From: Antedon mediterranea
Lineage: Eukaryota; Echinodermata; Crinoidea; Comatulida; Antedonidae
Length of the DNA stretch: 64,000 nucleotides
NCBI RefSeq assembly: GCF_964355755.1
Contig: NC_092677.1
Span: 4,407,001-4,471,000, forward strand
Direction of reading: 5' to 3'
How positions within the stretch are numbered: the stretch's first letter is position 1; each line of letters starts with the position of its first letter. Positions 49,017-60,930 of this stretch are shown piece by piece. Position numbers and translations under genes: made by a program. The notes under the pieces were generated by a model. The model searched no databases. It saw only the letters and a list, made by a program, of their open reading frames with translations, and was not told the DNA's origin.

Positions 49017-51507
49017 GTATGTTTACAAACCTTGCATCCTACCACTACATAACTTGTAGTCCGCAAGTTAAATGAATATACACGCTTTGTATTTAATATA
49101 AACTAAGAAGCTACAGTTAACATAGACAAGAATATTTATAACTTATTGTACGTCTTATAGCGATTAGATACAGTAGCTAATTTTATTTATTTTTATTTTG
49201 ATAATCCTCTCCCAACGAGTTATTTCTATAAGTGTCCTTGGGTAGAGATCCTGTTTAAGCACCTCTATGTTGATTTAACGATTTGTTCTGTTCATCAGTA
49301 TTGTGAATCGTATATCATGTAATAATACCACCAAAATGACGAGTGAGGATCAAAATCAAGGCATTTAATGAAAATGCCGACCGTCTTAAAACAAACATGT
49401 TTCGATAAATCTACTCTATATATATATTCGTAATATTTTTAATATATTCGTGTACAATGCGTCAAAATAAGCGTTACAGTACTTTATGGACAAAAAAATA
49501 TGTTTTCATTGTTTTCCGAATTGCACCCAAATCCTACGATCGAAAGACGAGGCAATCTAAGTATTTTGAAACAAATGGATTCATGTAGTCTACGATTTAA
49601 AGGGTCCTAGATAAAACCGGATGTAAATCTGTCTATTTTTTTTTGCAGTTTGTTAATTCATTGTTTGTTTTTGATTGTTTCTCTGCACACACATATGACA
49701 TTAACATGTGTAGATCGTGCGGTAAGTCAACCAAATATAAAAGAATTCTTATTTCTATAGAAAATCAGACTTGCTTATCATATTACTTGGTTTCATTGGT
49801 GTTATTTGGGCCAATGTAGGCTATGGCTGATAACCACAAGTCTGATCCAAGTATTCACAATACTACAGTAGTCATTTATTGAAGACTTAGGCCTACAATT
49901 ACAATATTATCTGGTTACACTTGTACTAAGTCTGTATTTGATTTGTCTTTTTTTTTTATGTTTTTTAAGTTTCGATTTCTGTCTGGACTTCAAGTATTAT
50001 ACGTATGAAAGGCCATATTACATATTATGTCTTAAATAGTTATCTTTTTACTAATAAAGTCGAAACACGGTCTAGAATAATATTGGCTGGTATGCGGATA
50101 TGTCGGCGTTCACCGTCAACAACGAAAGAGCTTCCAGAAGAGGAGGAGAAAGAAATGTCGGGCATATGAATGTTCTTTAAGTTAAAAAAATAATTGAAGA
50201 ATTCACTTACTGTTTTATTTTCTTTACCGTTGGGCGTGATCCGGATTTTGTTTGTGGTAAGTTATGCTACATATTATCAGTGTCGGGAAAATAACCCCTT
50301 AAACCGCCTAGCAAAACTCCGAGTTACAAACCACCAGAGTTCATTATTGGACAATTTTTTTCTGATTTGATTTCCCGTAGCGTTATTTGCAGCACTGTTG
50401 CGTTGTCAGTTCCCACTTGTGATTACGCAATGCAGCATTTTGCGTCGATACGTTGCTGCGTTACGTTGCTGCGTTACGTTGCGTTCTAGTGGAAACCACG
50501 CTTTAGTAGTAGTAGCGGATTACTATATCGTTTTCTTATGAAAATAGTAAACACCTAAACGTCGAAATGACATCACATGACTTACCGATTAGGAAAAGAA
50601 ATTATTATTTTATTATTAACATGAGAGTCTCTCGAGACTGTATTTTTATATAATCTCGCTCTTCTGTGAGGATCCTCTATCTGTGTCTATAGATTTTCAA
50701 TCTAAATGATCTTTATCATCTTTTCTTTATATTTTTTATTTTAGATGAGACGTCCTAATATCGAGTTCAAATAATATCAATCCTGTTTCAACTATGGAAT
50801 TAATTACTGAATTAGGTTTAAGATTGCGATATATATTATTTTAGCTTTTAAATAGTTTTAATTCAGTAAAAATTATATGCATGCCATGAAATGTCATGTT
50901 TTAGAGCCTTTAACCAGTTTTAATTCAGTTAACTTATTTTAAACGAATAATTACAGTATAAATTATATGTATGCCATTAAATGTCATGTTTTAGAGCTTT
51001 TAACTAGTTTTAATTCAGTTTACATACATACATCATTACAATAAACAATTATTATGCATGTCAATACGTTTTTGACAATTATGTTTTACTTACTAAAACT
51101 TTGAAAACTAATAATATGATACACAGGTTAACTCGATCAATGAGTTCCATAACTATACGAATCATAATTGTAAACATCGTTAAAAAGAATTAGTATAGTA
51201 AATAAAAAAAATAAATCAATCAATTATATATACGTAAGGAATTCGTTGTCACATGTATTATGTATTATGTGACGCACATGCTGTATTCATTTATGACAAT
51301 GGATACATAATTATTATTTGTGAATATACAGCACTGAATTGGGTGTTATGTTCATAAACAACCTGTGTTAAAACTGTTTCTGGCCAAAATGTGGGATATT
51401 GAGCAAACCCTTAAAATCTAACTAGTAACTTTGTCTTTATTTTGACCGGAGAACCGCCAGACCGAGGCAGAGTAGTACAAATTGTGGATTTAATTCAATC
51501 TGCGTAT
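49017..51507. other. intergenic region between the CAP relic and MATE1
   Basis: No gene supported. Contains a TTGCGT/ACGTTGCTGCG-rich dispersed repeat (50385-50507) and about two copies of a 110-bp unit at 50842-51020 (TGTCATGTTTTAGAGC and AGTTTTAATTCAGTT recur). Confidence 0.5.
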
Positions 51508-51670
51508 AAAGCTCTGTCTACACTATTAAACTTTATCAAAATGTGATGCGCGCGGCCCATATATAGACATGATGATGTCATATCACTACCATATTTGGGT
51601 ATATCGCTACCATATTTGGGCACATCACACTTCTTTTGTCAAACTGGTTTGATGATATAGACAGAGCTTA
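51508..51670 (-). mobile_element. MITE family 1 copy 5, upstream of MATE1
   Basis: AAAGCTCTGTCTACACTATT at the left and ATATAGACAGAGCTT at the right. The inner CTACCATATTTGGGC units read in the opposite orientation to the other four copies. It lies 265 bp 5' of the MATE1 start codon. Confidence 0.7.
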
Positions 51671-51934
51671 GCAGTTGTTGAAGCATAATATCAAGTATTA
51701 GAAAAATAACAAAGAACTATTCAACATGACATTGCCCTAATTTCTTACACAGAATAGAGTGATTAACATATTTTTGTAGGTCAATTTTTTTCTTTTGAAA
51801 TTTGACCAATAAAAAGAGCCGGTATAGAAATTGTTTAAAAGACCACTTTCCTTTATTGAGTGTATTATTCCAGCGTAGCGTATCGGAGATTATAGTGTAC
51901 CGTACCGTAATTGTCTGTCAATTGAGACGCAATT

Positions 51935-54900
51935 ATGGCACGACAGTTGTATGGTCCTCGATTTGAGCCCCTCACATTTTCATTATTTAAAGATGGAGTT
52001 AAAGATATCCTCAGGAAGGGGAGCGTTTTGGTAAGTTATTTTATTCCTTACTCTTCTGTTTCTATTCCGTTGTCGGCTTCTTCCAGAACTACCGACTACC
52101 TCCTGAACTACCGCCTACCTCCTGAACTACCGCCTACCTCCTGAACTACCGCCTACCTCCTGAACTACCGCCTACCTCCTGAACTACCGCCTACCTCCTG
52201 AACTACAGACGATACAGACATTTTCTACACCATCAGTCTACTTCGTTTTCAGAACTAATACAACTTCGATTGGTTCATGATGTTTTAAGTGAGATACTTA
52301 TGGTCTAAGATGTTTTTCACTTTTCCTGTTCCATATTAAATTAATAATTGTCCTGTCCTTGGCTATGCTAGAAGTAACTGATACAGGGCCGATACGATAG
52401 GTCTTATATTAATAAAATATAAGTACATTTTGTATAGCATCAAGCATTTCTTCACAATCTTTTTATGTGTTTATATTATTATACTTGTTTCGTTCTTTGT
52501 AGGCATTATCCTTTATCCTCGAGTACCTCATGCTAAGCGTATGTGTTTTTTTCTGTAGTCGTTTAGGAAAAAATGAAATGGCTGCCATTACGTTAGCTCA
52601 AGCGGTAAGATATTATTATAACACAGTATAGATTCTATGAGGTTCCAAATTATTATTAAATTACCCATACTTGAAAGAATTTATGTACAATTTTTCCAGT
52701 TAATTAAAAAGTCATCGAAGAAAGAAATTGTATATCATTGAATAACTGTACCTTTTTTTATTTATTTATGCTTGTTTTGTTATAGTTTATATGCGGTATT
52801 TGTGTTGTTCCTGCAGTCGGCCTAATGACCGTGTGCAATACGTACTTTTCTGTTGTAAGTATACAAAAGGGGATCAAAGGAGATCAAAGGAATCTCAAAT
52901 CCGTGACTATTTTTTTAGACCGCACTTTTTTTTCGTATTCCAACATTTTGAATCCTTCAACAAAACGTACATGATTTAAATTTGAGAAAACATGTGAATG
53001 ATCGCAAGTTTGCAGTGTCGATGGAAAATTGATGGTACGGTATCAATTGTTTGCAGTATCATCGGTAATGCAGAAGCACAAAAAAGTAAAACCAACACTT
53101 TAGTTTGACCTTTTTTTATTTGATTATGGATAGGTCAAATATTTTTATCATGCAGATTTTCATAAGAAGGGAACTGGTGCGTTATTTTGTTTTGTATTCG
53201 GTTGAATAGTATTTGTATGGTGAGAATAGAATCAATTGCAACTTAAATTATTTTTTTATGTGGTTTTTAAGATCTAAATGGAATTCAACTCCAAATTCCA
53301 ATTATAGACATACTTTTAAGTTTCATATCACCTTAACAGTTTCAAGCACGTCCTAACTGCTTCCAATCAGCATAACAAAAACACAAAATACGTCCACGAG
53401 AGGATATTTGACGAGAGCTAGTTCATTATTTCTCTCCTTTTTTCTGATAATTTTTCTCTTTTTATCATAATTTACCATAAAACGTACACACAAAAATATT
53501 GAACAAAATATTGTTCACGTAATAACATTATACATTCTTGCAGGGTCACGGAGCAAACCTGGGACGATCACAAGGAATCTATCTTCAAAAGATGGTGTAT
53601 CTATCAATAATTGCGTCACTCCTGTTTTGTGCGATTCTTATAAATATTGAAGAGATTTTGCTCGTATTAATTGACGAACCAGAAATAATGGGGCAAGTAA
53701 AATGTTTTAACAACTTTATAAAGTTGCACATAAGTACAGTCTACTTCAGTGTAAGTTTGGTTCTCACTTGAACTCAACGAAATTTAACCCATCACGACGC
53801 GATGAATTATTCAAACTGTGATTGGTGGACTCACTTGCCTTGCATACGTCATTGCGCCTGCGTCCAAGTGCAAATCAAGCTTAAACAGTTGACATATATT
53901 TAAATTAATTAGTTGGTATCGGATTCAAATCTTTATGAAAGAACACATACAGCTTGTGATTTCGTTATATAACACTTTATTAATATTAGCATTGTTTTAA
54001 TCCTTATTAATTTACAACGTAAATTTAAACTATTTAGTTACAAACCGATTTAAAATGTATTTTGTTTATTTGATCAGGCATGTGGGAGTCTTTATACGGA
54101 CATTCATTCCAGCTACGTTTGTAAGTAGGCTTAAGGCCACATTTCTTGTTTCGCCATAAGCACAAACATGTAACAATTATATTGAAGATACCTTTACCAT
54201 AGGCATACCTTACGTAATGCTACTTTAGTAGGGACATTTCGATTTGCAACGACTTTCGTCGCTTGGACCTAGACATCACCAAAAGAACGTCCACACTTTT
54301 CCACGTGTCGAAAATGAATTGACATGACCTAACTTTTTCTTAGGTCGTCGATCGTCGCAAATCATCGAAAGCTTCTTATTTTGTTGCTTGTAATTTTCAT
54401 TTTAGGCTCAATTAATCGCATTTGGTCTTAGTCGAATACTGCAGTGCAGAGACAGGATCTACATTACAGCAATAGCCGCTGCCGTAACTATAGCCATTGA
54501 TGTATTACTTAACTACATACTAGTGTATGTGTTGTGCATGGGATTCAGGTAAATAATTGGGGTAGCGCGCATTTTCGCAAGTTCGCTATCACTAAATATC
54601 TAATTTAAATATGTATATTACTAAATTCGTTTTCTTTTTTAGGGGATCGGCTATTGCTGTGGTTGTTGCACAATACATCAATTGTATCATATTAATAATA
54701 TATGTATACATGTACGAAGATCTTGAACGTAAGTTTATCGTTTTCCTATAATTTAAAATGAACATGATAGGCCTACAGAGAGCTCTAGTGACTAGTGGCA
54801 ATACCATGACTATTCCAGTCTGGCCAATTTGCATTGTAGGCCTACCTCTTCTACTAGAATACACATTTCAGCAGTACAAGTTTACATTCATTATGTTTTT

Positions 54901-57900
54901 ACATTCATTATGTTTTCTTTCCATTTATAGTTTTCTCTCTCAAATCTTTGGAGAACTGGGGCGAATTTTTCTCAATCGCTGTACACGGATGCCTTACACT
55001 TGAAATAATGCACATTTGCATTATGGTGTGTTATATACTATCAGGTATTGTAATGTTTGCATTTTTTTAAAAATGGATAAAATCACAACGTAAAAACGTT
55101 AGCGTCTCTTTGGTATCACTGGCGATTTATGCGTAGACCGCATGTGTTACGTAACACTTTGTAGTAGACCGTATAAATATGCGCGACGATTATTACAACG
55201 TGCAACATAATAATCGCATATTTAAAAATGTAATGTCGAATAAACAATAACGTCAGATTAGTGTTTCCAATAGAAAATTCTTTTGGAAAAAGTAAACCTA
55301 ACTTTATTATTAGTAAGTTTTGTATTAAATTGTATTAAATAGAATCTATTTATGTTTATAGGACAATTTGGAGCCCTCGAAATTGCAGTTTTCGGTGCTT
55401 TTGACTTACTTGCAGTATATCTTTACCTGGTAAGTTGATGGTCAAATAAATTAATATTTTAACGATTATTCTTATTGTGATTACCATCACGATACGAGAG
55501 AAGAGAGATCTCGAGATGAATCTCTGATCGTCTGAACCTATCACTGTGATGGCACTAGTTACTCTTCGTTTAATATGACTGATTTTTAAGAATGTTACCG
55601 CTGGTGTATGTAGCTTGATGTCGTTACTTTGAACTTTTCTAATACTTTTAGTTGTATTTTATGGAAACGGTTGTTTCACGATATTGTGTAAAAAAGGCCT
55701 ATTATATATTTTCAGATTTTGGTAGGAATAAGTTGTTCCTTAACAATCTTGGTCGGTCAATACTTGGGACAAAATGATGTCAAAAATGCCAAAATTATTG
55801 TGGAGATAGCGTTTATATTTTTATGTAAGTCAGAATTATCAGGTGGGCTAAGGTTTTTCATTTAACAAAGATATCATTTTAATGTGGTATTGAAATGCTA
55901 AGAATAACTGAATAATTATTATGGTTTTTACTATCGTTTCAAACTAGCAGTTGTTGCACTAATGGTATTGATTTTTTTTTTAATTAATAATTATTTTTCT
56001 GAGATGGCTACAATTATTTCCAATATTTAGGTTAAACAAATAAATTTCTTGTAGATTATGTCACAAAACACAAAAACTTTCAAGCTGTAGATTTACGTAT
56101 TTTTTTCTGTGTTTTAGTGGGGCTTGCGGTTGTTATTGGAGTCGCACTCTTCTTGTTACGAGATTATGCTGGATATGTTTACACCAATGATAGGTATGTA
56201 TGCAAATCTATATATAAATTTACGTAAGGGCAAAATTCGGTAAATCGCCCGTTATTTCTAGAATGTTTACTCGATGGTATATAAAGTTGGTTCGTACTTT
56301 CGGTACTGATTTTAACCACCTGATGTAACCCTGTTTACTAATTAAATTGAGTTCGATAATTAGTTATTGATCGATTAAAACGAATTTAGGTTCAACGATT
56401 TGCCCCAAATATGGGTGTTTTTCGATCGTGGTATACACTGTCTAATGGATGTCCGTCTTGAAAAATACCCACAAACAATAATACGAGGATGCTTCGCATT
56501 TTCCTATCTCCTCCTACGATAATTGTTTTTAATGGCTGAAAACCGGTTGAACAGCTCGAGTACAGCATCATAATGTTGAAGACAGGCGGATTTTCTTTAA
56601 AAAATACTATTTTGATAGATTTAATATACGTTTATACAAATGTATTGATTTGCGATGAATGGAACATTCCAATCTCTGTTCCACAACCGTCTATTCCCTC
56701 AGGCGTCGTAAAGGCAAGTACTGTATACTCATAACAGAAATTCGATCCATTTTGGATATAAATTTTGTTTAAACGGATAATGAGCTAGCGTTTTCACTCG
56801 CCGTATATTATGTACACATCTTTATTATTGCAGTTAAACCACCCACATCATCACCCTTCCCTCACTGGCATGAGTAGCGTTGTAAAACCAGTAGAGGATA
56901 GGCCTACGGTACATTGCCCTAAACGCAGAACAACTTTGGTGGGTAGGGTAGGAACCAACTTAAGTATGAATTGGCTCTAAGAAACAATTGAAAACCATTA
57001 GGCCTACTAATTAAGTTGAGTTAGATAATTTAATATTTATTGACGATTAAATCGAATTTATGATTTTCCCTGAATAGAGGTGGTTTTCACAAATTGTTTT
57101 ACATTATATAAACATATACACGTCGTAGTGATGTATCGTTACATGTACTGTACTATTTCAATCGACTATGACGGTGATAGTTTCAACAAAGTATTACATC
57201 GCAATGTTTTACTGTGTGTAGTGGTATATTATTTGTAAAACATGAAAACAATTAATATTTCGTTACTAAATGGATAAAGAATATATTTAAAAAGTGTTCC
57301 TCTTTGCACCCATCCTCTTCCCCATCCCTCAACCCTAATGTTACATACAAAACACAAATTAAGTTTGTTTAAATTTGACTTAAACAATTGGTCTCATTTT
57401 GTGACAAGTTTCTCTTTCGGAAGTAATTCCCAGGGTGCTAATTTTAGTTGAGTACATAAATCACAGTGTCTATTTATTCGTTCCTGTAAACGACATGTAT
57501 TATTGTCCTGCGGTAGGCCTACGTACATTTGAAATCGCCAGTTTTTTAACGCTGAAATTATTATGTATTCGAGAACCATCTGTGGGCACGACCTAGATGG
57601 TATGCGAGCGAAGCGAGCGTACCATCTAGTTAGTATAAAATTTAAAAACGCACTAGGCCTATTTTTTCAATTATAGGCATATTTTTTCAATTATAGACAT
57701 AGGCCTATGTATTCCAAAAATAAAACCCAGTGTGTAATTTCATTGAATTTATTTTTTTTATAGAGAAATAATAACAGCATTTTCAAAGATAATATTTTTG
57801 GCGATGACATATGTTATCTCAGTTACAATCCAGGTAGGCTGTTGATTTGTTTTTAAACTCATTGTTACCTCCAAACTACCGTAACCTATTCAAATGAACG

Positions 57901-59423
57901 TGGCGAAAACTCCCTATTAAAGGGTCTTCACACCTGTTCCGGCACGGTTCCGATCCGGCACCGGCAATCAAACCAAACATCACTGTTTCGTTTTCACGTG
58001 GAACGTCGTGAAAACGAAACATTGAAGGTTTGAACAGGTGTGAAAGACCCTTAACTTATGAAATCACTGATTCTTGTGTCATGTGAGTTGGATGCATCTG
58101 AAATATATTATGTATTTATATTTGTTGTTTATTTCTTATTGCGATTGCATCAGGGGATTGTCAAAGCAATATTACAAGCTATTGGTAGACAGAACGTTGG
58201 AACTGTTACCAGCCTGATTTCCTACTCAATTGCATTAATCTTGTCTGTTGTGTTTGCATTTAAATTGAACTGGAAAGCAATGGGTAATGTATTGTCACCT
58301 TTATCATTATTAGTATAATTAATACCATGAAATTAACCACATTAACATCAGAACTGTGTAGCGCTGTGTACCGTAGGCACCATTTGCATTTAATACCGAT
58401 ATCATTGCCAGCCTTCTTGCAGCAAGAGATAAATTATTCCCAACCATACATATAATTGAATCGCACTTTCTTTTGATATGCCTCTATTTCATCCATTTCA
58501 TAAATTGTTATGGCACTCTCAGCACCCTCTGTTACCATTTACATAAAGCCTGTTTTCCACTATAGGTGAATTTTTTCTGCAAATTGGTAGCGTCAGCTTA
58601 TAGGCCTACGCATGCGTATTCATGTTCCCATCTTCCACATCCCTTTCTGCATCGAATTCTAGTCTCTCGAGTTTTCGTTTCAGCGAAATACTTTTTGTGA
58701 AGTAAAAAAATGACAACCAATTAGAGCTCCGAAAATAAGTTGTTACGCGTTCATGCGCATTCATGCGAATCAAAAAACTCAGCAGCTCGGCGAAAACGTT
58801 GTATTCGCGCGAACAAATTCGATTAGAAGAAAACAGGCTTAAAGAAAGTAAACTTTGTTTACAGGTCTTTGGGCGGGTATTGTGATTGGTGATGGTTTAG
58901 AAGCCTGTATGCTTATTACCTACTTCTTGATGACCATGGATTTTACGAAGGAAGCAGAACTCGTAAGTACTTCGATTGACAGTACATCTTTCAATTTTTG
59001 TTTTCGGTGAAATCTAGGAAATAAAAATGATTGCTTCAAAACATGCTTGTATAAATAACTTAAAATACCTACCTATTTCATAATTACTTTTTAAAGTGCT
59101 TTTCATTGTTGATAACTCTACAAAAGGCATATTTAGGCATATTAATATTAAATAAAACTGTATAAAATTCAACTTTTTTAAAGGCTATCGAGAGGTGTCA
59201 GGAAGATCTAGAAGTGAGCACAGATATTGAGGATGGAAGTGGATCAAACGGAATACAGCTTAAAGTTAAATCAGACGAAAAGTTACAAAACGAGGACGAA
59301 TCGACTTCACTTATTTCAAATACCAACTTCACACTGAGCAAGAAAACAATCATTATTAGGATATTGAATTTTACAATTCCAATTTTGATTTGTTTTGCAA
59401 GTGTATTCATTTATTTGGATTAA
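51935..59423 (+). CDS. MATE-family (SLC47-like) multidrug/toxin extrusion transporter 1
   Basis: Fifteen exons, 1593 coding bases, 530 residues: 51935-52030, 52503-52604, 52786-52854, 53544-53692, 54078-54120, 54406-54548, 54643-54728, 54931-55044, 55362-55429, 55716-55824, 56118-56193, 57764-57833, 58154-58283, 58865-58962, 59184-59423 (TAA). All phases join if exon 4 ends at a GC donor (GG/GCAAGT). Recognisable MATE blocks: LGKNEMAAITLAQA, IRTFIPATF, the ENWGEFFSIAVHG block of the second half, ILVGQYLGQNDVKNAK, GIVKAILQAIGRQNVG and GLWAGIVIGD. The hydrophobic pattern fits 12 membrane helices plus one near the C-terminus, as in animal MATEs. Expected function: proton-coupled export of organic cations across the plasma membrane. 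Of the two helix-7 glutamates described for animal MATEs, only the first is seen (LTLEIMHIC). Confidence 0.85.
52085..52206. repeat. 19-bp tandem repeat at the 5' end of MATE1 intron 1
   Basis: About six copies of CTGAACTACCGCCTACCTC, beginning 55 bp after the exon 1 donor. Reading through it gives a false C-terminal extension of exon 1. Confidence 0.85.
53693..53694 (+). promoter_or_regulatory. non-canonical GC splice donor of MATE1 exon 4
   Basis: ATGGG/GCAAGT matches the usual GC-donor consensus tail. The GT two codons later would break the frame into exon 5. The same exon in MATE2 has a GT donor (AT/GTAAGT) in the same phase. Confidence 0.7.
54230..54385. repeat. MITE family 3 copy, MATE1 intron 5
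   Basis: GGGACATTTCGATTTGCAAC on the left and GATCGTCGCAAATCATCGAA on the right, about 20 bp before exon 6. Related to 38332-38598. Confidence 0.45.
57594..57628. repeat. 35-bp hairpin, MATE1 intron 11
   Basis: CTAGATGGTATGCGAGCG and CGAGCGTACCATCTAG flank a three-base loop; a near-perfect stem of 16 bp. Function unknown; may be the core of a foldback element. Confidence 0.6.
57917..58054. mobile_element. palindromic MITE, MATE1 intron 12
   Basis: TTAAAGGGTCTTCACACCTG at the left, CAGGTGTGAAAGACCCTTAA at the right, and a second inner pair (GTTTCGTTTTCACG; CGTGAAAACGAAAC). 138 bp, no coding capacity. Confidence 0.7.
58545..58842. mobile_element. MITE family 2 copy (long form), MATE1 intron 13
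   Basis: AAGCCTGTTTTCCACTA left end; GCGCGAACAAATTCGATTAG and AAAACAGGCTT right end. About 298 bp, with ACGCATGCGT inside. It ends 22 bp before exon 14. Confidence 0.6.
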
Positions 59424-60930
59424 AATATGACACACGAGACAACATGTATCATGTGTCACTCAATTTTCAGGAATAATCACTTTCTGATTAGAAGAAAATA
59501 TTTAAATCAGTAAATTTGTTGTTGTTTTTTTCTATTTTTAACTGTGACGTAATCATTAGTAACAACTTCCATATTATAAAGAAGTAGTAAATTAATGTAG
59601 ACATTCCTCTGATTAAACCTTGTGACATGTTTTGATGTAATTCAATAATGTTATGTTATCCAAAAATCTAAATTCAGAATTGGTAAATGAAATCTAGAAT
59701 AAACAGGAAGCCTAAAGAAAGTTAGCTCAGGCGCAAATCCTGATATGGGTCGGCGTATTTACTGTTGTAGGATGTTGAGGAAGCGGGTTGGGTTTGAGGC
59801 GAGGGGAGGGGCGTGAGCGTTGGGTGTTTGGTGGTCGACGGGATGTAATTTCCCTCATTCACTTTTGGACCCGGCGCCATAACTGTCATAAATCCTTCGA
59901 ATGGTCTTGAACACTATTAAACCTGATCGATGCCCATTTGTCAGTGTAAATAGAAATACCAAAATCCACCTTAACACAATTTGGTATAAAGATAACTAAC
60001 AAGATTTTTCTGCTTTTTTGTTTAAATCAGTATTGTTTTTTGTTATTGTCATATTGAAATGTTCATCGTACAAATAAAATAAAAGAAGTTGTCATTGTGA
60101 AGGAAGGTCAATAATGGCCAGTCGGAACAATGGTTCACCATGTAAAATAACAAAGCTAATTAAATGTAAGCGTATCACATAATCTTATATTTATTCATGT
60201 TTTTTTTGTACAAAAACGTTCAGTTATCACGGTACTCATTTGAACCACTTACACAAATAGACTACACAGCAAAGCAATTAGTCTAGGTTCTAAACGGAGT
60301 TTTAACTGAATATTAGTAAAAAGATTATTATTTTGGCACATATGGCGTTTCATACGTGTACTACTTGAGCTTGTAAATTTCAGACAAAAATCGAAACGCC
60401 GACTGGTGGACTAATTTAAAAAAGACAATACATATACAGACTTGGGGCAGAGATGCTACAAGGTACAACAACGTAACTTTGGTTGGGACCCGAAGTAATT
60501 GTAATGACATCTTTTAACATAATTTCTCTAATAAAAGTTTACTATTTAATATTGATTGTGTTGACCCCTATTTGACAGTTTTAAAGTTTTACAATAGGAT
60601 TTGTGATATTCATATGAAGTTTTCTTTTATGTTACTGTAAGCCTATACACTATTCTATTATGATGGGTTTCTCGCTCTGTTGAACAAAGAAAAAGAAAAA
60701 AAAAATTCCAAATAATTTTTCTTACCATAACAATGAAGAAGCAACTACACGGAGAAACCATGCATTGAAAGCGACAACGGCCAACCAGCGCTAAACAATT
60801 GAGATTGAAAATAACTCAAAGTAATGTTTTTGTATTAAGGCAGTGTACCGTAGCATACCAGTGGATGTATTTTGTAAGAATCACAACTAACTGTATAATA
60901 GCATATAAGACTAGAATCAGTTCTGTAATC
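59424..60930. other. MATE1-MATE2 intergenic region
   Basis: Candidate polyadenylation signals AATAAA at 59698-59703 and 60073-60078. A G-rich stretch lies at about 59785-59816 (GGGTTGGG, then GGGGAGGGG). The MATE2 promoter must lie near the right end. No gene seen. Confidence 0.5.

Noticed and set aside
52031-52144. C-terminal extension of MATE1 exon 1 reading NYRLPPELPP.
   Set aside because: It lies past the GTAAGT donor and reads the 19-bp tandem repeat.
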